NCBI RefSeq assembly: GCF_008710095.1
Contig: NZ_VYKJ01000007.1
Location: forward strand, 124,001-188,000
Direction of reading: 5' to 3'
Length of the DNA stretch: 64,000 nt
Source of the DNA: Affinibrenneria salicis
Lineage (GTDB): Bacteria > Pseudomonadota > Gammaproteobacteria > Enterobacterales > Enterobacteriaceae
The notes under the pieces: generated by a model
What the model saw: the letters and a program-made list of their open reading frames with translations, nothing else
What the model was told of the DNA's origin: nothing
Database searches by the model: none
Shown: piece by piece, positions 53,880-61,471 of the stretch
Layout of the letters: each line of letters starts with the position of its first letter
Numbering within the stretch: position 1 is the stretch's first letter
Made by a program: the position numbers and the translations under genes

Positions 53880-54626
53880 ATGAATCACGGCTGGAGCTGG
53901 GCAGGCTACTTCGAGTACCTGTTCAATCATTTTTTAATGATGGGCGTTGTTTATACCATCTGTCTTACCCTGGTGGGGATGGCCGGAGGCTTGCTGCTGG
54001 GCGCGTTACTCGCTTTCTCCCGCCTCTCCCCGATAGTCTGGCTGAACCAGGTGGCCAGATTTTATACATGGATATTCCGCGGCACGCCGCTGCTGGTACA
54101 GTTAATCATCATCTATACCGGCCTGCCGCAGATAGGTATTCGCTTCACCGTCGTGGAGGCGGTGCTGATCGGCCTGATTCTGAACGAGGCCGCTTATCTG
54201 GCCGAGATTATCCGCGGCGGCGTGCAGGCGATCCCGCGCGGCCAGATCAACGCGGCTAAAGCGCTGGGATTCGGCGGCGCGGGCGTACTGCGCTACGTCA
54301 TCTTTCCCCAGACGATGCGCCTGATCCTGCCGTCGCTCGGCAACAGCTTCAACGGTCTGCTGAAAACCACCTCGATTGCTTCGGTGATCTCGATGGAAGA
54401 GCTGCTGCGCCGTACGCAAATGCTGATTCAGGAAAAGTTTATGGTGCTGGAGCTATTTATGGTGGCCGCTACCTATTACCTGATTCTGACCACGCTGTGG
54501 GATCTGATACAGCGCCGCATTGAGCGACACTACGCCAATGCTTACCGCAGCGACCATACGCCGAAAGACGACAAAGCCGAGGCGGCGATCGGCGCCGGCA
54601 ACGAACTCAATAACGAGACGCGCTAA
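53880..54626 (+). CDS. polar amino acid ABC transporter permease
   Basis: 248 residues, HisMQ family. Five membrane helices and the EAA loop AAKALGFGGAGVLRYVIFPQ. The C-terminal 30 residues are polar (DHTPKDDKAEAAIG) and longer than usual. Its stop overlaps the next ATG by 1 bp (TAATG). Only one permease, so a homodimer is expected. The ATPase is in the divergent operon. Confidence 0.92.
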   Translation: MNHGWSWAGYFEYLFNHFLMMGVVYTICLTLVGMAGGLLLGALLAFSRLSPIVWLNQVARFYTWIFRGTPLLVQLIIIYTGLPQIGIRFTVVEAVLIGLILNEAAYLAEIIRGGVQAIPRGQINAAKALGFGGAGVLRYVIFPQTMRLILPSLGNSFNGLLKTTSIASVISMEELLRRTQMLIQEKFMVLELFMVAATYYLILTTLWDLIQRRIERHYANAYRSDHTPKDDKAEAAIGAGNELNNETR

Positions 54627-56044
54627 TGAAAACGTATGATCTGATCATCCGCCGGGCCGACATCGTCACCGCGGCGGATCGCTTTACCGGCGATATCGGT
54701 ATTCATCAGGGGCGGATCGCCGCCATTGCCGAACGGCTTGATCCGGCGCTGGCGGAAAAGACCATTGATGCGGCGGGGCGGATGGTGACGCCGGGCGGGG
54801 TAGACGCCCATTGTCATCTCGATCAGCCCTCGGCCGACGGCTCCGTCGGTTCCGATGACTTTCTCACCGGAACCCGCTCGGCCGCCTGCGGCGGCACCAC
54901 CACCGTGATCCCGTTCGCCATGCAGTTTAAGGGGCAAAGTCTGGATGACGCGGTGGCCGATTACCATCGGCGCGCCGACGGCAAAGCCTGTATCGACTAT
55001 GCCTTCCACCTGATCATCAGCGACGCCGCGCCCGAGGTGGTGAATGAACAACTGCCGCGCATGGTGGCGTCCGGCTATAGCTCATTTAAAATTTACATGA
55101 CCTATGACGCGCTGAAGCTCAGGGATCGCGACATTCTCGACGTGCTGGATGCGTCGCGCCGGCTGGGGGCGCTCAGCATGATCCACGCGGAGAACGACGA
55201 CTGCATCAGCTGGCTGACCGAACGTCTGTTAAAGCAGGGCAAGAGCGCGCCGCGTTTCCATGCCGTCGCGCACAGCGCGACCGGCGAACGGGAGGCGACG
55301 CACCGGGCGATTTCTCTGGCCGAACTGGTCGATGTGCCGATTTTATTGGTGCACGTCTCCAGCCGCTCCGCGCTGGAGCAGATCTATTGGGCGCGCGGCA
55401 AGGGGCTGAATATTTTCTCTGAAACCTGCCCGCAGTATCTGTTCCTGACCGCGGAGGATCTGGGCATCGACGATCATTTCCACGGCGCGAAATGTATCTG
55501 CAGCCCGCCGCCCCGCGATACCGACAGCCAAAACGCCATCTGGACCGGGCTGGCCAACGGTACCTTTAGCATCTTTTCGTCCGACCATTCGCCCTATAAC
55601 TATGACGATCCGCACGGCAAAAAGCTGCATGGCGATAACGCCTCGTTCGACCGGGTGCCCAACGGTATTCCCGGGCTGGAAACGCGCCTGCCGCTGCTGA
55701 TGAGCGAAGGGGTGCTGAGCGGCAGGCTGACGCCGCAGCGCTTTGTCGAGCTGACCGCGACGGCGCCCGCGAAGCTGTACGGGCTGTATCCGCAAAAGGG
55801 CACGCTGTCGATCGGCGCCGATGCGGACATCGTTATTTGGGATACGCAGAGCGATAAAACGATTCGCCATGCGGATCTGCATTCGGCCGCCGATTATACG
55901 CCGTATGAGGGTAAGGCGCTGCGCGCCTGGCCGTCGATCACGCTGGCGCGCGGCAAAGTGGTCTGGGCCGACGGTACTTTTTATGGCCAGGCGGGCGACG
56001 GGCGCTTTTTGCCCTGCGCGGCACCTTTTCCTCCGGCCATATAA
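54626..56044 (+). CDS. dihydropyrimidinase/hydantoinase-type cyclic amidohydrolase
   Basis: 472 residues, amidohydrolase fold. H-x-H in VDAHCHLDQPS, carbamylated Lys in SSFKIYMTYDALKL, His in MIHAENDD, LLVHVSSRSALEQI, SETCPQYLFLT and metal Asp in FSSDHSPYNYDD. Hydrolyses a cyclic amide such as a dihydropyrimidine or hydantoin to an N-carbamoyl amino acid. The neighbour M20 enzyme could then remove the carbamoyl group. Its start overlaps the permease stop. Unlike hydantoinase clusters I know, no racemase is adjacent. Confidence 0.9.
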   Translation: MKTYDLIIRRADIVTAADRFTGDIGIHQGRIAAIAERLDPALAEKTIDAAGRMVTPGGVDAHCHLDQPSADGSVGSDDFLTGTRSAACGGTTTVIPFAMQFKGQSLDDAVADYHRRADGKACIDYAFHLIISDAAPEVVNEQLPRMVASGYSSFKIYMTYDALKLRDRDILDVLDASRRLGALSMIHAENDDCISWLTERLLKQGKSAPRFHAVAHSATGEREATHRAISLAELVDVPILLVHVSSRSALEQIYWARGKGLNIFSETCPQYLFLTAEDLGIDDHFHGAKCICSPPPRDTDSQNAIWTGLANGTFSIFSSDHSPYNYDDPHGKKLHGDNASFDRVPNGIPGLETRLPLLMSEGVLSGRLTPQRFVELTATAPAKLYGLYPQKGTLSIGADADIVIWDTQSDKTIRHADLHSAADYTPYEGKALRAWPSITLARGKVVWADGTFYGQAGDGRFLPCAAPFPPAI

Positions 56045-56093
56045 TTCGTTACAATTAGCCCCTTACTTTATGGACAACAGGTAAACACGCTCC

Positions 56094-56780
56094 ATGCCAG
56101 ACTATCAGGATCACGCGCTTGCCGCGATTATGGCGGCCAAGCCGCTTTATCTGAAATCAGCCAGTCTCTCCGAGCAGATTTACCTGCTGCTGCGGGAGCT
56201 GATTCTGGAAAGGAAAATTCCGGGCAGCAGCGAGATGTCTGAATCGCGGCTGGCTGACGAATTGCAGGTATCGCGCACGCCGATGCGTGAAGCGTTGGTC
56301 CGACTGGCGGGCGAAAATCTGCTGGTGAGGCGCGGCGCCCGCTCTTACGCGGTGCGTTCCGTCGATATTAAAGAATATCTGGACACCATGGCGCTGCGCG
56401 AACTGCTGGAGTGCGAGGCGGTAAACCGCGCGGTAGAGCGTATCGACCTGGGCGAACTCGGCCAGTACGCCAGCGAACTGCAGGCGTTGATGTCTGGCGA
56501 GCATGAAGAACATATTTACTGGCGCTTCGATGACCGGCTGCACAATTTTATCGCCGAATCCTCCGGCAATAAGGTGTTGGTGCAGATGCTGGAAAAGCTG
56601 CGTATTAATGTGCGCCTGTTTCGCCTGCACAGTCCGCTGCATCGCCAGAATGAAAATCATGTTGAGCACCAGGATATTATTAATTACCTGACTCAGCGCG
56701 ATACGTTAAAAAGCGTCGAGGCGATGCGATTGCATATTAGTAAATTACGCAACGACGTAATTAGTTCTTTATCCGGCTGA
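56094..56780 (+). CDS. GntR family (FCD) transcriptional regulator
   Basis: 228 residues. Winged helix in SLSEQIYLLLRELILERKIP, SESRLADELQVSRTPMREAL and GENLLVRRGARSYAVRSV, then an FCD helical effector domain with LRELLECEAVNRA, WRFDDRLHNFIAESSGN (metal/ligand residues) and HVEHQDIINYL. Last in the rightward operon, 49 bp after the hydantoinase gene. Probably controls both divergent operons through the palindrome at 52021-52056. Confidence 0.92.
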   Translation: MPDYQDHALAAIMAAKPLYLKSASLSEQIYLLLRELILERKIPGSSEMSESRLADELQVSRTPMREALVRLAGENLLVRRGARSYAVRSVDIKEYLDTMALRELLECEAVNRAVERIDLGELGQYASELQALMSGEHEEHIYWRFDDRLHNFIAESSGNKVLVQMLEKLRINVRLFRLHSPLHRQNENHVEHQDIINYLTQRDTLKSVEAMRLHISKLRNDVISSLSG

Positions 56781-56942
56781 TTTTTCCGGCAGTAAAAATA
56801 TATGCTCTCAATACTTCGGACGGCAGAAAATTTTGCCGTACGTGGATTTTAATCCGGCCGTCGGCTGAGATTTCGCCGTGGGCCGGATAATTAAATTCAG
56901 CCGATGCATCCGCCGCCTGAAATACGACGAGTGTATAGTCAA

Positions 56943-57202
56943 TATAATTTTTGTTGCAGGAAGGCGGTGACGCCGCGGTAAATTCGGCGGCAACGAATGT
57001 GTCCAGCCAGCGGCTGACCTTCGCTGAGTGGCGGTATGTCTCTCATTAACCCCCGGCAACTTACCGCTGTAAGCGACCGGCGTGAGCGACAAATCCGCCG
57101 GCAGTGGATTTGAGCGCCGCTGGCGGCGGCTCTGTAAGGGGTAAACCCCATGCGGGGCGAGGAATAAAACCAACGCACCGCAGCTTGCGGTATGCAGGGT
57201 AT
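56943..57202 (+). repeat. enterobacterial intergenic repeat, copy B
   Basis: Second copy of the repeat at 141-389, same orientation; see that entry for the shared blocks. It ends in GCACCGCAGCTTGCGGTATG. Frames read through it on the minus strand resemble the frame at 86-358 only because the DNA is repeated. Confidence 0.65.
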
Positions 57203-57221
57203 CATTTATATAACGCTTAAC

Positions 57222-57376
57222 CCGGCTGTGTCCCGCCATTCATTTGCGCTGACTGGCGATGAGAAAAATGCATTAATTTTGTTTGTGTTGTGATTTGTTT
57301 TTGTGCGTTTTGACTGCTGACCCCTGTCAGGTTCGTGCGGTTTTACATCGGTCAGATAATTGCGGGATACAGCCTG
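57222..57376 (-). mobile_element. MITE-like element, copy B
   Basis: Inverted copy of the 11771-11923 element. Ends CCGGCTGTGTCCCGCCATT and AATTGCGGGATACAGCCTG are inverted repeats. Interior blocks TTAATTTTG, TTTTTGTGCGTTTTGACTGC, CCCCTGTCAGG and TTTTACATCGGTCAGAT match the other copy in reverse. Confidence 0.75.
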
Positions 57377-57664
57377 AATATTCGCTCTCCCTGTGAAGAG
57401 CGAACGCGGTTTATTGCGCCGGGGATGCGGGACGGATAATACTGTCGGACGCAATTCATGCCGGCTGATAATAATGTCATACACGGAGCGAGACCGGTAT
57501 CGGTTGATATGCTCGTTATATTTCAGGCGGCTGGCGCGTCTGCCCGGCCGGCGGAATATTCCGCCTTCCTGCCGCCCGAATTATTCAGCGTATTTTACCG
57601 CCGGCGATCGCGTTTATTTTACGCTTTCTGACGAGGGCCGCCGGCCCGGGAGAGGCAATACTTT

Positions 57665-58894
57665 ATGCACTATTCACCCGTCAATCCACCGCACCGTCTG
57701 CTGATGGGGCCAGGCCCGATTAACGCCGATCCGCGCGTGCTGCGCGCTATGTCGAGCCAGCTGATCGGGCAGTACGATCCGATCATGACCGGCTATATGA
57801 ATGAAGTGATGGCGCTCTACCGCCAGCTGTTTCGCACGGATAATCGCTGGACCATGCTGGTGGACGGAACATCGCGCGCCGGCATCGAAGCTATCCTGTT
57901 GTCGGCTCTGCGCCCCGGCGATAAAGTGCTGGTGCCGGTATTCGGGCGTTTTGGTCATCTGCTGTGTGAAATCGCCCGCCGCTGTCGGGCGGAAGTGCAC
58001 ATCATCGAAGCGCCGTGGGGCGAGGTGTTTAGCCCGGAGCGGATCGAAGACGCGATTATCCGCGTGCGGCCGCGCATGCTGTTGACGGTGCAGGGCGATA
58101 CATCGACGACGATGCTGCAGCCGCTGCAGCCGCTGGGCGAGATCTGCCGGCGTCACGACGTGCTGTTCTATACCGACGCCACCGCGTCTTTTGGCGGTAA
58201 TCCGCTGGAAACCGACGCCTGGGGGCTGGATGCGGTATCGGCCGGTCTGCAGAAGTGTCTTGGCGGGCCGTCCGGCTCGTCTCCCGTCACGCTGAGCCCG
58301 CGGATGGAAGCGGTTATCCGGCGGCGCAATTGCGTGGAGCAGGGGATTCGCACCGCCAGTCATCAGGACGGCGATGACGAAATGATCTATTCCAATTATT
58401 TCGATCTCGGCATGATCATGGACTACTGGGGGCCGGAGCGGCTGAATCACCACACCGAAGCGACCAGTATGCTGTTTGCCGCCCGGGAGTGCGCCCGCCT
58501 GATCCTGGAGGAGGGCGTCGACCAGACCGTCGAACGTCACCGTCTGCACGGCGGGGCGATGGCGGCCGGCATCAGCAATATGGGGCTGACGCTCTTCGGC
58601 GACGCGCGGCACCGGATGAATAACGTCATGGGCGTGGTGATCCCGCCGCACATCGACGGCGAACAGGTTCGGCGTCTGCTGCTGGAAGATTTCGCCATTG
58701 AGATCGGCACCTCGTTCGGCCCGCTGCAGGGCAAAATCTGGCGTATCGGCACCATGGGTTACAATGCGCGCAAAGATTGCGTATTGCAGACGCTCAGCGC
58801 GCTGGAAGCGGTGCTCAACCATCTTGGTTTCCGCACCGTACAGGGCCAGGCGCTGCAGGCCTGCTGGGATTACTACGCTGAACAGGCGGGCTGA
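57665..58894 (+). CDS. (S)-ureidoglycine-glyoxylate aminotransferase-like protein
   Basis: 409 residues, class V PLP aminotransferase of the alanine-glyoxylate/PucG/HpxJ group. Features: RLLMGPGPINADPRVLRAMS, LVDGTSRAGIEAILLSAL, YTDATASFGG with PLP Asp171, and PLP Lys197 in GLQKCLGGPSGSSPVT. HpxJ/PucG moves the amino group of ureidoglycine to an oxo acid in purine breakdown. The only other purine gene in view is the allA-like gene at 9710, so alanine- or serine-glyoxylate transamination is an alternative. Monocistronic here. Confidence 0.83.
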   Translation: MHYSPVNPPHRLLMGPGPINADPRVLRAMSSQLIGQYDPIMTGYMNEVMALYRQLFRTDNRWTMLVDGTSRAGIEAILLSALRPGDKVLVPVFGRFGHLLCEIARRCRAEVHIIEAPWGEVFSPERIEDAIIRVRPRMLLTVQGDTSTTMLQPLQPLGEICRRHDVLFYTDATASFGGNPLETDAWGLDAVSAGLQKCLGGPSGSSPVTLSPRMEAVIRRRNCVEQGIRTASHQDGDDEMIYSNYFDLGMIMDYWGPERLNHHTEATSMLFAARECARLILEEGVDQTVERHRLHGGAMAAGISNMGLTLFGDARHRMNNVMGVVIPPHIDGEQVRRLLLEDFAIEIGTSFGPLQGKIWRIGTMGYNARKDCVLQTLSALEAVLNHLGFRTVQGQALQACWDYYAEQAG

Positions 58895-59095
58895 GTCAGA
58901 GCGCATCGGCGCGCAGCGCCTGCGGAAGCGGCAGGGCCGCGCGCTGACCCGGGCGTTTGGGGCTGATGACGAATTCCTTACCTTCCGGTATCGTTTCACT
59001 GCGTTTTTTCAGACAAAGTGCTAAATATTTGCGGCCGCTGACTGTTCTATACTTATTCCAGCGCCTTAACAGGGCGGATGAATGGAGGAAGGAAC

Positions 59096-59431
59096 ATGAT
59101 TGGTTTTAGCGCAATCTCTTCAGTTTCATACAGCGATACGTTCAGCAGTCAGGATAACGTACAACGGATTGCCCGCTTACCGTCGTTAGCCAGAGAGTCC
59201 AGTCAGGATTCTTCTTCCGGTAGCGCCGGGGATGATGAAGCCACGCAGCTGCAGGCTAAAATGCTGGAAGCGCAAATTGAGGCGCTGCAGCAACAGCTGA
59301 GCGGGCTGCAGGGCAAACGCGCGCAGTCGGCCTATAGCGCCGGCAGTGAAGGGCAGGCAGAGAGCGAAACGCCGCCGGCCGACGGCATCAATCGCCCGAC
59401 GGCCAGCAACCAGATTAACGTCTACGTTTAG
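59096..59431 (+). CDS. FlxA-like family protein
   Basis: 111 residues from the ATG at 59096 following GGAGGAAGGAAC. A Ser-rich N-terminus, then a 40-residue coiled coil ATQLQAKMLEAQIEALQQQL and SGLQGKR, then an acidic, Pro-rich tail. This is the FlxA-like plan (PF14282 by memory); FlxA is a member of the flagellar regulon in E. coli with unknown function. No sigma-28 promoter could be recognised upstream. A strong terminator follows. Confidence 0.75.
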   Translation: MIGFSAISSVSYSDTFSSQDNVQRIARLPSLARESSQDSSSGSAGDDEATQLQAKMLEAQIEALQQQLSGLQGKRAQSAYSAGSEGQAESETPPADGINRPTASNQINVYV

Positions 59432-59475
59432 GCGCGGCGCGTTTCGGGCCTGCCGGCGGTTTCGCCGTATCCGTA

Positions 59476-59504
59476 CTCCCCGCGTCAGCGGGGAGCTTTT
59501 TTTT
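59476..59504 (+). terminator. Rho-independent terminator of flxA-like gene
   Basis: CTCCCCGC-GTCA-GCGGGGAG stem-loop followed by C and eight Ts, 45 bp after the stop codon. Confidence 0.93.
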
Positions 59505-59741
59505 CAATATGATTTCCCGCCGTCGCCGCTACGGCAAACCGTGTTGTCCGCCGTCATCGGGGCGTCGCGGCGCTATCGCGCCCTCGTTAACTACCCGGTG
59601 CGCAAGGCTTCTCCTTTCCTGCCTGCCGTCGGTAACAGATTGTTGTCTTTTTAATGCTGGTCGGGGCAAAAATCCTTTGCAGGATAACCGTCGATAACCC
59701 ATGATTTAAGCTGTGGTTTACTTTCCTTCTGCGGGTCTTTA

Positions 59742-61181
59742 TTGGACTTATATGCTGCGTTACGCCAGCGCGTGGTTCGGACGCACTGGTACACCAATAG
59801 AAAAAGCTATCGGGTACTGTTCTGGCGCGAAATTACGCCGCTGGCCGTGCCGATCATGCTGGAAAATGCCTGCGTATTGCTGATGGGGGTGCTGAGCACC
59901 TTTCTGGTCAGCTGGCTGGGCAAAGCCGCAATGGCGGGCGTAGGGCTGGCCGATAGTTTCAACATGGTGATCATGGCTTTCTTCGCCGCCGTCGATCTTG
60001 GCACGACGGTGGTGGTGGCGTTCAGCCTCGGCAAACGGGACCGACGGCGGGCGCGCGACGCGACGCGTCAGTCGCTGGTGCTGATGACGATCGTGGCGCT
60101 GGCGCTGGCGCTGACCATTCATCTGACGGGCGAGCAGATCATCAATCTTATCGCCGGCGAGGCGGAGGCGGAGGTCAAGGCGCTGGCGCTCTCTTACCTG
60201 CAGACCACGGTATGGAGCTATCCGGCGGCGGCCATCGCGCTGATCGGCAGCGGCGCGCTGCGCGGCGCCGGCAATACCAAAATTCCGCTGTTGATCAATG
60301 GCGGCATGAATATCCTCAATATCCTGATTAGCAGCCTGTTGATTTACGGTCTCGGCCCCTGGGACGGTCTGGGTTTTATCGGCGCCGGCCTCGGGCTGAC
60401 CATTTCACGTTATATCGGCGCGCTGGGTATTATTTATGTCCTGATGATCGGCTTCAATCCGGCGCTGCACATCACGCTGAAAAGCTATTTAACCCCGCTG
60501 AAGTTCAATATTCTGGCGGAGGTGCTGGGCATCGGCATTCCGGCCAGCATCGAATCCGTACTGTTCAACGGCGGCAAGTTGCTGACGCAAATGTTCGTCG
60601 CCGGCATGGGCACCAACGTTATCGCCGGTAACTTTATCGCTTTCTCCGTCTGTTCGTTGATTAACCTGCCGGGCAACGCTCTGGGTTCCACCGCCACCAT
60701 TATTGTCGGCCGGCGGCTCGGCAAAGGGCAAATCGGCCAGGCCGAACGCCAGCTGCGTCATATTTTCTGGTTGTCGACCCTTGGCCTGTCGCTGATCGCC
60801 TGGTGTACGGCGCCGTTTGCCGGGCTGTTCGCATCGTTCTATACCCAGGAGCCGGACGTTAAAGACGTGGTGATGATCCTTATCTGGCTGAATGCGCTGT
60901 TTATGCCGATCTGGGCGGTGTCCTGGGTGCTGCCCGCCGGCTTGAAAGGCGCCCGCGATGCGCGCTTCGCCATGTGGGTTTCTATGCTGGGCATGTGGGG
61001 CTGCCGGGTGGTGGCCGGCTATACGCTGGGGATCGTGCTGGGCATGGGGGTGGTGGGCGTCTGGCTCGGCATGTTCCTCGACTGGGCGGTGCGCGGCGCG
61101 TTTTTCTACTGGCGCATGGTCAGCGGACGCTGGCTGTGGAAATACCCGCGGGTGAAGCAGCAGGACCGGACGGACGGCTAA
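59742..61181 (+). CDS. yeeO: MATE family flavin exporter YeeO
   Basis: 479 residues, starting at a TTG because the only nearby ATG is out of frame. Twelve transmembrane helices of a MATE protein. Near-identical blocks to E. coli YeeO: RKSYRVLFWREITPLAVPIM, ENACVLLMGVLSTFLVSWLG, ALRGAGNTKIPLLING, GLGLTISRYIGALGI, LPAGLKGARDARFAMWVSML. YeeO exports FMN and FAD and also drugs by family knowledge. Compared with E. coli the N-terminus is about 70 residues shorter. Monocistronic, with a hairpin (61262-61299) downstream. Confidence 0.92.
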   Translation: MDLYAALRQRVVRTHWYTNRKSYRVLFWREITPLAVPIMLENACVLLMGVLSTFLVSWLGKAAMAGVGLADSFNMVIMAFFAAVDLGTTVVVAFSLGKRDRRRARDATRQSLVLMTIVALALALTIHLTGEQIINLIAGEAEAEVKALALSYLQTTVWSYPAAAIALIGSGALRGAGNTKIPLLINGGMNILNILISSLLIYGLGPWDGLGFIGAGLGLTISRYIGALGIIYVLMIGFNPALHITLKSYLTPLKFNILAEVLGIGIPASIESVLFNGGKLLTQMFVAGMGTNVIAGNFIAFSVCSLINLPGNALGSTATIIVGRRLGKGQIGQAERQLRHIFWLSTLGLSLIAWCTAPFAGLFASFYTQEPDVKDVVMILIWLNALFMPIWAVSWVLPAGLKGARDARFAMWVSMLGMWGCRVVAGYTLGIVLGMGVVGVWLGMFLDWAVRGAFFYWRMVSGRWLWKYPRVKQQDRTDG

Positions 61182-61261
61182 CGGGCCAGCCCGGCCCGAC
61201 CTCCCGTCGCCTATATCCTTGCCGTCGCCGTTGGCAGCGCGCAGGCCGGCCGTTTTGCCCT

Positions 61262-61299
61262 GGGCGAATTCAGACCCGCATCGGCGCCAGAATTCGCCC
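61262..61299. terminator. hairpin downstream of yeeO
   Basis: GGGCGAATTC (61262-61271) and GAATTCGCCC (61290-61299) are perfect 10-bp arms with an 18-nt loop, in the 290-bp gap before the glucan synthase gene. Terminator role is inferred; no T-run follows. Confidence 0.5.
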
Positions 61300-61471
61300 G
61301 GCTGATTTATAAAACTAGCGGTTACCGTTGAAGCGTACTATCCTCAGAGTAATCGGTATCTTTTCTATCCTGACTTTCCACTTTTTTCTTTTCCGTTTTC
61401 CCGCCTTTTTACATATGAACTCTTATCGCAGTTCAGAAGCTGCTTTCCAGGGTCCGCGAGGGGTTATCCCT

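Larger units (their letters stand above)
56781..57664. other. gene-free stretch with two repeat elements
   Basis: About 880 bp with no supported gene, holding copy B of the intergenic repeat (56943-57202) and copy B of the MITE-like element (57222-57376) almost back to back. The rest, to 57664, must contain the promoter of the transaminase gene. Confidence 0.6.
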
